A DNA stretch of 64,000 bases from Castor canadensis (GCF_047511655.1 NC_133398.1:37825638-37889637), one strand, 5' to 3'; positions 50,146-62,371 are shown, counted from the stretch's first letter. The notes: a model not told the origin generated them from the sequence alone. A program made the numbers and translations.

Positions 50146-50329
50146 TGTCCAAAGTAATTAAAAGAATAATAAAAGCTTCTAGGAGTTGTTTCTTTCCTTT
50201 AACTTTATATTTTTATTTTGAATTTTTCAGTGTTATTATAGCAGGGATGAGGGCCAGAAAAGAAGCAAGCAAGTCTGTGTTCTGATAATGCAGCAGTGGG
50301 GAGGGGATGGGATAGCAGGGTGATAAAAC

Positions 50330-50580
50330 TTAAAGAATCTGAATGTGAAAAAGGTCACTTAGCACTGAAAAAAAGGTATTCAATGAAACAGTATGTAACC
50401 ATATGTGGATTAAACTTTGCTTCTTGCTTCCGTTACCTACCTAGAATGGTATATATGGCAAGGCCCCTTTGTTCTCAGGGCTCAGCCTTTGGATGTCAAT
50501 CCTCTGAGCCACTGCCAGCATGCTAATAAATATTGCTTCCCGAGAAGCCTTGGTGTCTCGTTTCCCTGCCTGAATATCCT
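50330..50580 (+). mobile_element. Probable solo LTR
   Basis: Sequence with an R-U5 look: an AATAAA-containing stretch near 50525 followed by TGCTTCCCGAGAAGCC and GGTGTCTCGTTTCCCTGC. No internal genes adjoin it. It is probably a class I-type LTR fossil in the opposite orientation to the element at 46.65-49.7 kb. An antisense ID unit follows at about 50585-50650. Confidence 0.45.
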
Positions 50581-51124
50581 GCAATACGGGTTTAAACTCA
50601 GGGCCTTGTGTTTGCTAGGCAGGTGCTGTATCATTTGAGCCATATCCCCCAATCCTCTTTAATTTTAGAATGATCTTTAATACTTGTTTATCTTGGGCTA
50701 TAGCAACTTTCATTAGATAAACATTTTAAGAGTTAATTTAGGGGGGCTGGTAGTATGGTTCAGGTGGTAATATGGCCTACCTAGCAAGTTCAACAGCCAG
50801 TATCTCAAAAAAAAAGAATTAATTTAGGAAAATTGGTTATTGGATGCAGTCAGCAGTCACAGCCTTTAGATACAGTGGTAATGACTTAATAAATACATAA
50901 CTCTCCAAGGTTAATGTTCCTCGGGTATTATTACTATTACCAAAATAGTTCCTATTTCCCTAACATAGTGGAGGTCAGGGGAGGACTCCTATCCCATGAG
51001 GTCCTCTGTTTTTAGCGCAGGAGGAGGGGCTGTCATACACATGACATGCACCCCGTTTTCCTTGGTGAGCTACTATTCTGGCTTCAGAGCTTTCCATAAA
51101 TTTATCAAGATAGCATTGGGTTTC

Positions 51125-51480
51125 CTATCAATTATACCTCAAAATAAATCTCATTGTAGTACTTCTGTGACATGTTTTTAATCCTCCTGCTTTTTTCCTT
51201 ATCTATTTCCATTTTGAAACAATACTTTAAGACAAAAACCTTACTTTACCATGTAAAAACCATTTTGTACAGAAATGCCCTCTTATACTTTTCTTATTCC
51301 ATCAATTGTATTTCAGCATAAACTCTAACACAATCCTTCTACAACATGCTTTCAGCCTTCTGGTTTTGCCTTTATCTGCCTGTTTCCATTTTGGAACAAT
51401 CCTTTGCTTTTAGGACAAAACCTTATCTACACACACAATTTTTTTTTTAATTTAAAAATGCTCTCTTTTGTGATAAGGTT
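51125..51480. repeat. Imperfect tandem repeat, unit about 172 bp
   Basis: Two diverged head-to-tail copies: about 51125-51298 and 51299-51480. Shared phrases include ATCAATT (51127 and 51301), TTTCCATTTTG (51207 and 51384) and GACAAAA at 51230 and 51413. The copies differ by many substitutions and small gaps. Function unknown; it may be a satellite-like or repeat-internal duplication. Confidence 0.55.
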
Positions 51481-51499
51481 TTTTTGGGGGAAGAGGGGG

Positions 51500-52255
51500 T
51501 ACAGACAGGGGTTTGAACTGAGGGTCTTCTACCACTTGAGCCATGTCTCCATCCTGATAACCTTTTTACATCTCTTCATCTCCTACTTACTGGTACCTTT
51601 TTACCTTTTTTTGTGTGTGTGGTACTGGGGTTTGAACTCAGGGCCTACACTTGAGCCACTCCAGCAGCCTTTTTTTTTTTTTTTGTGGTGAGTTGTTTTG
51701 AAATAGGGTCTCATGAACTATTTGCCTGAGCTGGCTTTAAACTGCAGTCCTCCTGATGTCTGCCTCCTGAGTAGCTAGGATTTATAGGCATGAGCTACTG
51801 GCACCTGGCTTTTACCTTATTATTTAATCCAATCATATTAATGACAGAATGAAACAAATAAATCTGTCTTGTCCACACACAGCTGTAGGTATTATGCAGA
51901 CTTTACTGTCACTTGGACTTTTTTTTTTTCAGTACTGGAGGTTGAACTCAGGGCCTTGCACTTGCTAGGAAGGTGCTTGACCACTTGAGCAATGCCCTCA
52001 GCCCTTTTTGCTTTGGTTATTTTTCAGACACGTTCTTGCAGTTTTGCCCAGGTCTGCCTGGACCACTATCCTCCTATTTATGCTTCCCATATAACTGGAA
52101 TGACAGGTGTATGCCACCACACTCATCTATTGGTTGAGATGGGATCTTGCCAACTTTTTGTCTAGGCTGGCCTCAAACCTTGAGCTTCCCAGTTCTCTGC
52201 CTCCTGAGTAGGTGGAATTAAATGTGTAAGCCACTGCACCCAGTCCCTGCTTGGA
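51500..52255 (-). repeat. Minus-strand SINE cluster
   Basis: A diverged ID unit lies at about 51500-51560. A dimeric SINE covers about 51615-51820 (GGTACTGGGGTTTGAACTCA, then TGAGTAGCTAGGATTTATAG). A more diverged ID/B1 series covers about 51920-52250, ending in CCTGAGTAGGTGGAATTAAA. Confidence 0.65.
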
Positions 52256-52449
52256 CTTTTAAAAAGGTCTTTTATATATTCCCCACTTTGGTCTTTCATG
52301 AGTCTAAGAGTTACAGGATATTACATTCCAGCTAGGTCTGGCCAAGATAACAAAACTCCCACTCTTGAACAACAAAACTACCTTAGAACAAGCAAGCAAG
52401 CAAAAGGAGAGAAAATACGCAAAGAGCCCAAAATTTTTGCATGTTAATT

Positions 52450-54465
52450 TAATAGTTTTTTTTTTTTCATTTTTCTTTTATTATTCATATGTGCATACAA
52501 GGCTTGGTTTATTTCTCCCCCCTGCCCCCACCCCCTCCCTTACCACCCACTCCACCCCCTCCCGCTCCCCCCCTCAATACCCAGCAGAAACTATTTTGCC
52601 CTTATCTCTAATTTTGTTGTAGAGAGAGTATCAGCAATAATAGGAAGGAACAAGGGGTTTTGCTGGTTGAGATAAGGATAGCTATACAGGGCATTGACTC
52701 ACATTGATTTCCTGTGCGTGGGTGTTACCTTCTAGGTTAATTCTTTTTAATCTAACCTTTTCTCTAGTTCCTGGTCCCCTTTTCCTATTGGCCTCAGTTG
52801 CTTTGAGGTATCTGCTTTAGTTTCTCTGCATTAAGGGCAACAAATGCTAGCTAGTTTTTTAGGTGTCTTACCTATCCTCACCCCTCCCTTGTGTGCTCTC
52901 GCTTTTATCATGTGCTCATAGTCCAATCCCCTTGTTGTGTTTGCCCTTGATCTAATGTCCACATATGAGGGAGAACATACGATTTTTGGTCTTTTGAGCC
53001 AGGCTAACCTCACTCAGAATGATGTTCTCCAATTCCATCCATTTACCAGCGAATGATAACATTTCGTTCTTCTTCATGGCTGCATAAAATTCCATTGTGT
53101 ATAGATACCACATTTTCTTAATCCATTCGTCAGTGCTGGGGCATCTTGGCTGTTTCCATAACTTGGCTATTGTGAATAGTGCCGCAATAAACATGGATGT
53201 GCAGGTGCCTCTGGAGTAACAGTCTTTTGGGTATATCCCCAAGAGTGGTATTGCTGGATCAAATGGTAGATCGATGTCCAGCTTTTTAAGTAGCCTCCAA
53301 ATTTTTTTCCAGAGTGGTTGTACTAGTCTACATTCCCACCAACAGTGTAAGAGGGTTCCTTTTTCCCCGCATCCTCGCCAACACCTGTTGTTGGTGGTGT
53401 TGCTGATGATGGCTATTCTAACAGGGGTGAGGTGGAATCTTAGTGTGGTTTTAATTTGCATTTCCTTTATTGCTAGAGATGGTGAGCATTTTTTCATGTG
53501 TTTTCTGGCCATTTGAATTTCTTCTTTTGAGAAAGTTCTGTTTAGTTCACATGCCCATTTCTTTATTGGTTCATTAGTTTTGGGAGAATTTAGTTTTTTA
53601 AGTTCCCTGTATATTCTGGTTATCAGTCCTTTGTCTGATGTATAATTGGCAAATATTTTCTCCCACTCTGTGGGTGTTCTCTTCAGTTTAGAGACCATTT
53701 CTTTTGATGAACAGAAGCTTTTTAGTTTTATGAGGTCCCATTTATCTATGCTATCTCTTAGTTGCTGTGCTGCTGGGGTTTCATTGAGAAAGTTCTTACC
53801 TATACCTACTAACTCCAGAGTATTTCCTATTCTTTCTTGTATCAACTTAAGAGTTTGGGGTCTGATATTAAGATCCTTGATCCATTTTGAGTTAATCTTG
53901 GTATAGGGTGATATACATGGATCTAGTTTCAGTTTTTTGCAGACTGCTAACCAGTTTTCCCAGCAGTTTTTGTTGAAGAGGCTGCTATTTCTCCATCGTA
54001 TATTTTTAGCTCCTTTGTCAAAGATAAGTTGCTCATAGTTGTGTGGCTTCATATCTGGATCCTCTATTCTGTTCCACTGGTCTTCATGTCTGTTTTTGTG
54101 CCAGTACCATGCTGTTTTTATTGTTATTGCTTTGTAATATAGTTTGAAGTCAGGTATTGTGATACCTCCTGCATTGTTCTTTTGACTGAGTATTGCCTTG
54201 GCTATTCGTGGCCTCTTGTGTTTCCATATAAATTTAACAGTAGATTTTTCAATCTCTTTAATGAATGTCATTGGAATTTTGATGGGAATTGCATTAAACA
54301 TGTAGATTACTTTGGGGAGTATCGACATTTTTACTATGTTGATTCTACCAATCCATGAGCATGGGAGATCTCTCCACTTTCTATAGTCTTCCTCAATCTC
54401 TTTCTTCAGAAGTGTATAGTTTTCCTTGTAGAGGTCTTTCACATCTTTTGTTAGGTCTAGCCTTT
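52450..54465 (-). mobile_element. LINE-1, 5'-truncated, with 3' UTR
   Basis: A 2-kb minus-strand L1. The poly-A tail reads as a T-run at about 52456-52468 on the + strand. The 3' UTR has a G-rich strand seen as CCCC-rich DNA at 52518-52575. The ORF2 end lies at 52952. The 5' end is lost at about 54465, where a B1-type SINE begins. No target-site duplication was spotted. Confidence 0.9.
52952..54442 (-). CDS. L1 ORF2p C-terminal fragment, open for about 496 codons
   Basis: Encodes the last part of the L1 reverse transcriptase/endonuclease protein, downstream of the catalytic core. Visible motifs include [20 protein letters not shown], the NAIPIKIP block, and the C-terminal CCHC-type knuckle ([18 protein letters not shown]). 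The typical end is [18 protein letters not shown] then a stop. The endonuclease and most of the RT domain are missing, so the fragment cannot act alone. The absence of stops over about 1.5 kb suggests a fairly young insertion. The first Met is internal, not a real start. Confidence 0.85.
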   Translation of the reverse strand: MKDLYKENYTLLKKEIEEDYRKWRDLPCSWIGRINIVKMSILPKVIYMFNAIPIKIPMTFIKEIEKSTVKFIWKHKRPRIAKAILSQKNNAGGITIPDFKLYYKAITIKTAWYWHKNRHEDQWNRIEDPDMKPHNYEQLIFDKGAKNIRWRNSSLFNKNCWENWLAVCKKLKLDPCISPYTKINSKWIKDLNIRPQTLKLIQERIGNTLELVGIGKNFLNETPAAQQLRDSIDKWDLIKLKSFCSSKEMVSKLKRTPTEWEKIFANYTSDKGLITRIYRELKKLNSPKTNEPIKKWACELNRTFSKEEIQMARKHMKKCSPSLAIKEMQIKTTLRFHLTPVRIAIISNTTNNRCWRGCGEKGTLLHCWWECRLVQPLWKKIWRLLKKLDIDLPFDPAIPLLGIYPKDCYSRGTCTSMFIAALFTIAKLWKQPRCPSTDEWIKKMWYLYTMEFYAAMKKNEMLSFAGKWMELENIILSEVSLAQKTKNRMFSLICGH

Positions 54466-54469
54466 AGCC

Positions 54470-54580
54470 TTCTGAGTCAAGTTCTCAATATGTAGCTCAG
54501 GCTGGCCTGGAAATCATGACCCTTCTGCCTTTTACTCCTGAGTGCTGGGATTGCAACCACATCAGCTCAGTGTGGGCTTC
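54470..54580 (-). repeat. B1-type SINE
   Basis: An antisense B1 signature (GTAGCTCAGGCTGGCCTGGA, then CTCCTGAGTGCTGGGATTGC) directly abuts the 5' end of the L1 fragment. Confidence 0.6.
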
Positions 54581-54599
54581 TGAGGTGTCAGAAACTAAC

Positions 54600-54840
54600 A
54601 ATTATCATAATCTAGACCAGGGTTTCTCAGCCCTGACACTGTTGACATTTTGGGCCAGGTAATTATTGTAGAGGGCTGTGCTGTGCCTGTGTGTAAGATG
54701 CTCAGCTGTATTCCTGGGCCCTACCCACTGGATGCCAGTAGCACCTCCCCCCATTGTGACAACCAAAAATATCTCTAGACATTGCCAGTTGTTCCCTGGG
54801 GGAAAATTGTTGCCTTTTAAGAATCACTGGTTAGGTTCAT
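54600..54840 (+). mobile_element. MER5A-like DNA transposon
   Basis: Contains CAGGGTTTCTCAGCCCTGAC, CACTGTTGACATTTTGGGCC, a GTAGAGGGCTGTGCTGTGCC stretch and ATATCTCTAGACATTGCCAG, all typical of MER5A, a small non-autonomous hAT-Charlie element. It has no coding capacity. Confidence 0.75.
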
Positions 54841-54934
54841 TAATATAGGACTTAGAAAATAATATTCTCATTCTATGATTCCTTCTTTATTAAGTAGAAT
54901 TTTCTATAAAGAGAATCTTTTTCTGCTAAGGTTT

Positions 54935-55265
54935 TCTGTTATGATTAATCTTGTCAACTTGGATTGATTGAGAAGTGTTTAGGAGATTAGCAAAGTCCAC
55001 CTCTGGGTATGTCTTTGATGGCAGTTCCAGAGACAAAAATGTGGGTAGCATCAGCCCTATAGGCTGGGGGCCTGGGTAGAAAGGAGAAAGATCGCTAGCA
55101 CAGGCACTCTCTCTCTCTCTGCTTCCTGACTGCCACGTGAACTGCTCTGCTCCCCACCATGACGGACCGAAAACTCTGAAACTGTTTGAGCCAAAATAAA
55201 TTCTCCTCTTTAATTTGATGCTGTCTCAGGTATTTGTCACAGCTATGAAAAGCTGACTAGCATAT
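54935..55265 (+). mobile_element. Probable old LTR
   Basis: Begins near ATTAATCTTGTCAACTTGGA and ends near CACAGCTATGAAAAGCTGAC, with an AATAAA-type signal near 55195 followed by a pyrimidine-rich stretch. This arrangement suggests an LTR of an ERVL-type element, but I cannot confirm the family. No internal genes adjoin it. Confidence 0.4.
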
Positions 55266-55514
55266 TTTCCATGTTAATTATTTGTTACCTAAAGACATAG
55301 GTCATATGAACAGCTGGATGAATGTTTCGCATTTAACTCCCTAGAACCTTCTAAGGTTAACTAATGAGGATTTTTTTTGGTAACATCATGAACTCATAAC
55401 TGAACACATATGTGATGTATGTGTTGTTGCCAGTTCATATCATTTCTGATACTTCAATTGGCCTATTTTGGCCAGTGGGAACTTGCCCAAGTTGCTCCAA
55501 TCTTTTTAACATAA

Positions 55515-55835
55515 GTCTTGCTATGGTTTGAATGTCTTCCTCAAAACACATATTAAAATTTAATTGCCATTGTAACGTTTTTAAGTAGGACCTTTAGAGA
55601 TGACTAGATCATGAGATCTCTGCCTTCATGAATGTATTAATGTTGTTATCTCAGGAGTGGATTAGTTATTATGGAGGGGGTAAAAGAATGAGCTCAGCCT
55701 GACTTTTCCTGTCTTTGGTGCTTGATTTCCACTATATTGAGATGTAGCTTGAAGGTCCACACCAGATGCTGGTGCCAAGTTCTCGGAATTCCCATCTCCA
55801 GAACTGTGAGTCAAATAAACTCCTATTGTTTATGA
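55515..55835 (+). mobile_element. Solo MaLR LTR (MLT1/MST type)
   Basis: The left end (GCTATGGTTTGAATGT) and the right end (CAGAACTGTGAGTCAAATAA, then ACTCCTATTGTTTATGA) are hallmarks of mammalian apparent LTR retrotransposons. The length of about 320 bases fits a solo LTR, an old fossil shared widely among placentals. A B1-type SINE (-) follows at about 55845-55950. Confidence 0.75.
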
Positions 55836-55959
55836 CTTTTTTGGGGGGTGGGGGCAGTTGAGACAGGGTCTCCCGGCTTGCCTGGAACTCAAAATGCTCC
55901 TGCCTTAACCTCCTGGGTGCTGGGATTACAGCTTGCATCACCCATACCTGGCTTACTGT

Positions 55960-58900
55960 TTATAAATTACCCAGTATGTAGTATTTTGTAATAGCACAAA
56001 AATGAACAAAGACAACCCTCCAGCTTTGCTATTTTTTTTGTATACATCTGTACCAGAGTTCTTGTCAGCTATTTTACCAATGATTCATGGTCCCTTTTAT
56101 TAGGAAACAGTATTTACATACCAGTATTTAGATATAAGGGATATGAAGTTATTTGACCTTAGAAAGAGCAGCTGAGTGAATGTAGTTAATTATCCATATT
56201 CGCAAAACAGACTTACAATGTCTGTATTATGAAAATTTCAAACATGAAGAGAGACTGAAGGATCGAACAGTGAATAGCTGTATACCTGTCACCTAGATTC
56301 AATAGTTAGCACTGTCATACTAATTTTGTCTAATATATTTTATGCAGGATATATAATATAGTATAGTATCTTATTGTACCCTTTAAAAATAAGTTGTAGG
56401 TATCATGTTTCAGCACTACCTCCTAAGGTCATCTCCTATGTAATCACCCTTGACTCACTTTATTTAGTATATATATATGTATACATATATGTGTGTGTGC
56501 TAGGAAGAAAATATTTCTAAACATGATATATTACATTAGTTAATTTTCTAATGTTAAACCAACACTGCATTTTTTTTGAAGTATTGGGGTTGAACTCACA
56601 GCTTGCACTTGTCCCCAGCACTTTTTTGCTTTATTTTTAGACTAGGATCTTGTGTTTATGCCAGGGTGGCCTGGACTTTGATCCTCGTACTTAATCTTCC
56701 CTCATAGCTGGGATGACAGGCATGCACCACAATGCCCATCTTTTTATTGGTTGAGATGGAGCCTTGTGAACTATTTGCTGGGGCTGGCTTCAAACCCTGA
56801 TCCTCCTCATCTCTTCTGCATTGCAGACGTGAGCTACCAGCACCTGGCTAGTTCTTCAAATTTTTTTCATGTCCATTTTTCAGAGCTCCTTGCTCTATGA
56901 TTAAAATTTTAACCCTTTAATTCTTAAAACATTTTATCCTTGTTTTTGGTTTATGTTGATTATTTAAGAATAATAAATAAACATAGTAATAAGATATCAT
57001 TATTTTGTTCTATATCTGATTATCTTAAATCTGGATCTGATTCTATTTTGATTTTGGTTTATTTCACTCATGGTGACTTGCTTCCTTGCCTGTAATTTTT
57101 TTCTATAATTAAAATTTTATTAGTAAAAACTCAAATTTCTCCCTTCCTTCCATACTCCCTTCCAGCTCAGGCTGGCTTTGAACTTGTGAACTCGATTCTG
57201 TTGTCTCAATTTCCCGAGTGCTGCGATTACACGTATGTGTCACCATGCCTGTTTTGTAAGCTCCAATCTATAGGGTTACCTTAAACTTCAACCTTTTTGT
57301 TTTGTTTTGTTTGATGGTCTCTCGCGTTGAGGAATTTTTTTAAAGGTCTTTTGATTTTTCTCTTTTTACTCATTCTTTAGAGGAGATTTATGCTTGCTCA
57401 GGGTGGACTTAGAATCAAGTGACTATATGAAATTTCACAGCAATTCCTGGACAGATCAAAAGCAGGACAGAAAGCTGTCCACTGCCATTCTGGAGACCCA
57501 GCAGGCTGTGTGGAACAGGTAGGCTGCTGCCATCGCTTTCTCACTGGACCTCCACCTTGTAAGGGACGAACTCTCCAGTTAGACTCCTCTCTGCAGCCAC
57601 ATCAAACACTGGCCACTGGATGTGGCAGCTGCATCAGGAGCAAGTTGTGGTTGGGTCACTGTGATGGCTACCCTCTGGAGGGAGGGACAGAGTTGGTGAG
57701 AATTCCTATGGGCTCCTTGGCTGGCTCTTTCACCTTCTTCTCAGGCAGAGCACTCTTCAGAGGCTTTGAGCCAGTCTTCACAGATGGAAATTATAATAAT
57801 AATAGCAACTGGCTATTCTACCAAGGAGAGCAGGCTTTCTCCAAAACCATAAATCTGTTCCTAATTTGTATTTTTTCTTTTCTTTTGCTTTTGGCTATGC
57901 GGGGGGATCGAACCTAGGGCTTTGTGCATGCTAAACGAGTGCTCCACCATCAAGCCACACGTCAGCGCCCTTATCTAGTGTTCTTATTTCATAACCTGAT
58001 TCTAACTGCCATGATCTTTTCTGCAGAAAAACCTTGTTTGAGTTCCCCTGTGTAATCTATACCCAACTTCAGATTCGAAGCTTTCCATTTTTCACTCTTC
58101 CCCCAAACTCCCAACATTTGTTACTGCCCTTGACTCTTTTCCTTTCTCCCATCCTCAACAAACACCATGAATTGCTAGTTAGCACAGAGATAAACGAGAC
58201 ATAGACACTGATAACTGCTCATTACTCATTGTCTCATCAATTTGATACCACTCTATGAGGTAGTAACATCAGTTTTCCCTTTGAAGCTAGAATTTGAACC
58301 TTTTTTTTTTTTAAACCCCTGAGACAGTGAGACAGCGTCTCACAGGTAGCCCAGGCTGGCCTCAAACTCATGAGCCTCCTGCTTCCTCTTCCTGTGTTTC
58401 CTGTGTGCTGGGATTACAGACATGCACCACCACTCTTGGCCTTAAAAATAATTGAAAACTTTTAAAAGTTATGATGCCTTTGACTCTAAGTAAAAGAAAA
58501 TTTAGTGGCCTTAAAAATAATGACATAGAAACGTTAGTTAATGAAGTGGTTCAAATTTACTGTCAAAGACCGGGCCTTCTATTCTACCAGTCATCCTTGA
58601 TGTAGTCAGGCTTCATACTCTGGTTAGCGCTCCACAAGATTTCAAGGTACCGGTCAAAGTGCTACCATCATATCCACAGAATGTCTATAGGCAGAAAGTG
58701 AATCATTTCCTCTTCTGTATCTCTTTTTAAAAGCAAAGCAACTTTTCTAAGGACTTCCCCTGTCCCAGTAGACTTTTATATTTTCCAGAATGCCAGAAGC
58801 CTCATGTAGTTGTTGGCAAGGATAAGGGGACCAGCGTGATGGACCTAGACTAGTCAAAACTGACTCCTAGGTCTGGTTCTCCAAGCATCCCCGAAGTTCT

Positions 58901-60496
58901 GGCCGGCTGGAATAACAAAACTGGGAAAGAGGGAGATGGGAGGAGGGAACAAGTAGAGACTGTGGCCAACAGAATACAAAGTGCAGGTTGTTAACTGTGA
59001 CATACTACTGCTATTCTGGCTCTCCCCTAGGCTCTCACCCTTACTCTGACAGATCTTCTTAACTGAAAGCCAAGTTCACTAGACTGTAAATGTATATACC
59101 AAGGTCATCCTTGGCAGAGCAGCAAAGGACATGAGATGTGTTGCTTGGGGTTCAAGGGTCTCACACAATTCCTGACAAGTCAGTGCTGTACTTGGTCAGT
59201 GCAGGCACTGTTGTGGCCTTGCCTGGGACTGGGAAGATGAGTAGAGTCTGCCTCAGAAAGGTGGCCAGCCTGGTTCTGACTCAGGCCCAAAGCTGATTTC
59301 TAATCACGCTCCATGCTCCCCCCTCTCTCTGAGATATGGTCCTTCTTCTCTTAGAAACTGGATTATTTCTTACTAAATTCCAATTTACCCCCTGGTCTTA
59401 TGCCCAACTCTATTCTGCTATCTTCTTCCTCTGATTTCCCACAATAAGAATACATCCACTGAATTTACAACCATTAATTGGTCTTCCAATTGTGTTGTTA
59501 GACACTGAGAGACATTAGACAGTAAGGGAGGAAATTCCGTTTTAGTAGCTGTGTGCTGGTTTCTTCCTACTCACTGCTATATACTTTATCCTTGGAGTAT
59601 CTTAAAGGCCAGGTTATTTTAACCTTCATGTTACAGTTTAGGGGATTCAGGTTCAGAAGAAGGTAAGTCTCCTGCTCTGAGAGGTTACGGTTCATGCAAG
59701 GGCACAAGCTATTCTAAGTCTATGCCTGTCTGGCCTCACACCTGTGCTCTTTTCCCTACACCCCATCCTGGCTTCACAGTCTTGAGTTAGAAAATACATT
59801 TATACATTAATTTGGGTCTCATGGGGAGAGGGTGAGAAGTAGAATCTGCATTTGTAAATGAGGACAGTGCAGTTAAGATTTGCCAAAAGGCCCATGGAAT
59901 TTAGCTTATCTGACTCCCACACAGTGCATATTCTGCTACCCTGAGTGCCTAGGAGAGCATGGTTTATTTGTTTAATAAATGAGTCAGGTATTAAATAAAT
60001 AATCCTGTTACATTATATTATTGAAAATAAACTTAATGTCCCTGTTCAGAGGTACCTAGGTTTCTGTCTTTCCCGTTCACATCTCTTCTGGGCTCAGGCT
60101 CCCCTCAGATCCTCTTTCCATAGTTAACTCCTGCCCCTTCCAGATGCAGAGGGGCACTGTATGTACACCTCATCCCTGCTCAGACAGGGAGGGCCTTAAG
60201 CAGGAAGTCTTCTGAAATACAGCTGAATGGCCTAACAGATACTTCCCTGAATTCCTTGAGGGTTTCTTCTTCCTGCAGTGGAGGAAGCCTTTTCCTGGCT
60301 CCAGTTAACAGGATAGCATTGGTTCCAGGGCAGACACACCAGTTTGCCTCTGTTCTCTAGCTCAGTTGTCACACCAGTACCCCACCCCTTCCTCCCTCAG
60401 CCCCACCTTTCCTCTGGTCCCATCCGCCCCTGGACACAGACACAGTACACACAGCCCAGAGGTTCAGCTGGAGGGGAAACAAAAGAACTCTTGACT
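55960..60496. repeat. Spacer upstream of CIMIP2B
   Basis: AT-rich to about 57.4 kb, then unique DNA. Minus-strand SINE-like units lie at about 56570-56850, 57160-57260 (B1), 57890-57970 (ID) and 58300-58440 (B1). MIR-like pieces lie at about 59620-59790 and 59830-59960. A 135-codon frame at 57510-57917 shows no known domain and runs into the ID SINE, so it is not called. 60000-60496 should hold the former CIMIP2B promoter; I see no clear motif. Confidence 0.5.
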
Positions 60497-62223
60497 ATGG
60501 CTAGCAACTTCATCCTGGGGCTCAACCCTCAGAAACCTCATTATATCCCAGGGTAAGACTTTGCCCAGAGCACTCCACTGCTGGCTTCTGGAAATGGGAA
60601 TCTAGGGATACAGGAGTTGGATCACCTAGACTTTGGGAGTGACATTTGGTTTGAGATGCCCAAAGCTATGTGTGGAACAGAAAGGGAAAAGCAAGGAATA
60701 GGATAGCCGTGTCTGCCCCAAAGCTTTGTGTTGTCTTCTCCATGGGAACAGGGTAACACCAGAGAGGAAGGACTGAAAGGCCAGGCAGAGGACTTAGAAA
60801 TGCCTGCTCCAAATATATCTGCAGTTGAGTCTAGAAAGATCAGAGCTTCAGAGGTCTCCGCTTTCTGTCTCTAGGGATGGAGGGGTGGGGGAATCTGGAG
60901 GTGAGTGGATGGATCCAATGCTACAGGTACACTGGACACTGCCCACTACTTCAGTTCAGCATGGGCCAGACATATGGGCAGGTGACTGGTCAGCTAACTT
61001 CGAGGCCCTCCTGGCCTTGCTTGGCCTCTTGCTCACCGAACACTCCTGCCTCCCATTTGGCCTGCATGATCTTCTGAGCTTCCCAGGAGGAGGTCACCTC
61101 CCAGCGTGGGTGTGAAAGGCTCAGCTCGGGCATGATCCCTGGGTACACAGGTCTGTACAGAGCTTGTGTCCCAAATGCTCATGTATCTTCCTTGCCCTTG
61201 CCCACCAGGATTTGTACCTCAGGCACCGTTCATCTTTACCAAGAACTGCAGCCAGGTCTGGGCTGAGGCTCTGAATGATTTTACTCAGCGGCATGGGAAT
61301 CAGAGGAGCGAAGAGCTGCCAGAGGAGGCCAAGGGAGACCAAGGACTGGAGGCAGAGAAGACAGAGCTGAAGCAGGAGGTGGAATAAGTGAGACCAAGAA
61401 GGCTGATGGGGAGTGGGGAGACTTACCTTTGTGTGTCCAGGTCTGGGGGAGGCCACAGATAGTGTGATTGTGGGCACAGGGGGTGGAGCTTGATGTTAGC
61501 TTCACCTGGGAGCCTGAACTTGACAACTCTAGATTTTTCTTCCATTAAACTTCTCTCATAGGCATCCCCCTACTCCATGGATGATAAAGACCCTCGGAAG
61601 TTCTTCATGTCAGGTGAGAGGAGGTGGGTAATTATCAAAAGGCATGGGGAGGCTCCTAGGAGGTCTTGACTTGGTATCCCCCCTCCCTAGGCTTCACTGG
61701 CTATGTGCCCCATGCTCGCTTCCTCTTTGGCTCCAGCTTCCCTGTGCTCACCAACCAAGCATTGCTGGAATTTGGGCAAAAGTACAGACAGGGCAGAGCC
61801 CAGAAGGATCCCAAACCTCTCCCTCCACTTCCTAGGACCTACCTTCAGAACCTGGGTCTTCTACCTCATTACGGGGGCTATGTGCCAGGTGAGAACAGCC
61901 TGAAGGAGGCTGTGGGGACTGGAATGTTTGGGTGGGAGTCTTGGGAGATTGCAGCAAATAGATTCAGGGGGGTGGGGGGAGATCTCAGATCATGTGACTT
62001 AGCTTTATCATTAGACAGAAAAGGAAACTGAGGTAGCTCACAGTGGGGAGTTAGGACCAGATTTTGGAGGGCGGTTTGGAGGGTCTAGGCAAGTGGCTGA
62101 AAATAAATGGCTTTTTCATGCCACTGACTACACATGACAGACTCTCTTGGCCACACAGGGTATAAGTTCCAGATTGGCCACACATTTGGGCACCTCACTT
62201 CCCAGAAGCAGCTCCTGGCTTAG
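60497..62223 (+). pseudogene. CIMIP2B: CIMIP2B (FAM166B), apparently inactivated
   Basis: In other mammals this is a ciliary microtubule inner protein of axonemal doublets. Exon remnants: 60497-60552, 60927-61150, 61209-61387, 61562-61613, 61691-61888 and 62159-62223. Hallmarks survive: LNPQKPHYIPGYTGHCPLLQ, the repeated MIPGYTGFVP and GFTGYVP blocks, SPYSMDDKDPRKFFMSG and a closing KQLLA. Exon 2 is damaged. After GQL near 60993 the frame differs by one base from the family sequence and ends at TGA 61075-61077. The family frame itself meets a TGA at 61067-61069 and needs a second one-base shift near 61104 before ERLSSGMIPG. Exon 3 ends in an in-frame TAA (61385-61387) where relatives have Gln or His. 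Splice sites look normal, so the loss may be recent. A rearranged short protein cannot be excluded. Confidence 0.8.
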
Positions 62224-62350
62224 GTACCTGGACTTCAAATTCTCCCTTCCTTTTTATCCTATCTCACTTGTCTTTTTGAAAGGAAGAGACATAGGCAGGA
62301 GGTTGGGCAGGGGGAGCACAAAGAAAATGGTTTGGAGGCTGAGCACCTTT

Positions 62351-62371
62351 TTTATTAGTAGATGTAATAAA
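62351..62371. terminator. Facing polyadenylation signals of CIMIP2B and RUSC2
   Basis: On the minus strand AATAAA (TTTATT on +) at 62351-62356 suits RUSC2, about 500 bases past its stop. On the + strand AATAAA at 62366-62371, with overlapping copies to about 62380, suits CIMIP2B, about 145 bases past its last exon. The two genes thus converge. Confidence 0.6.

Noticed and set aside
57510-57917. 135-codon frame
   Set aside because: No recognisable domain or splice support, and it ends inside an ID-type SINE; probably chance.
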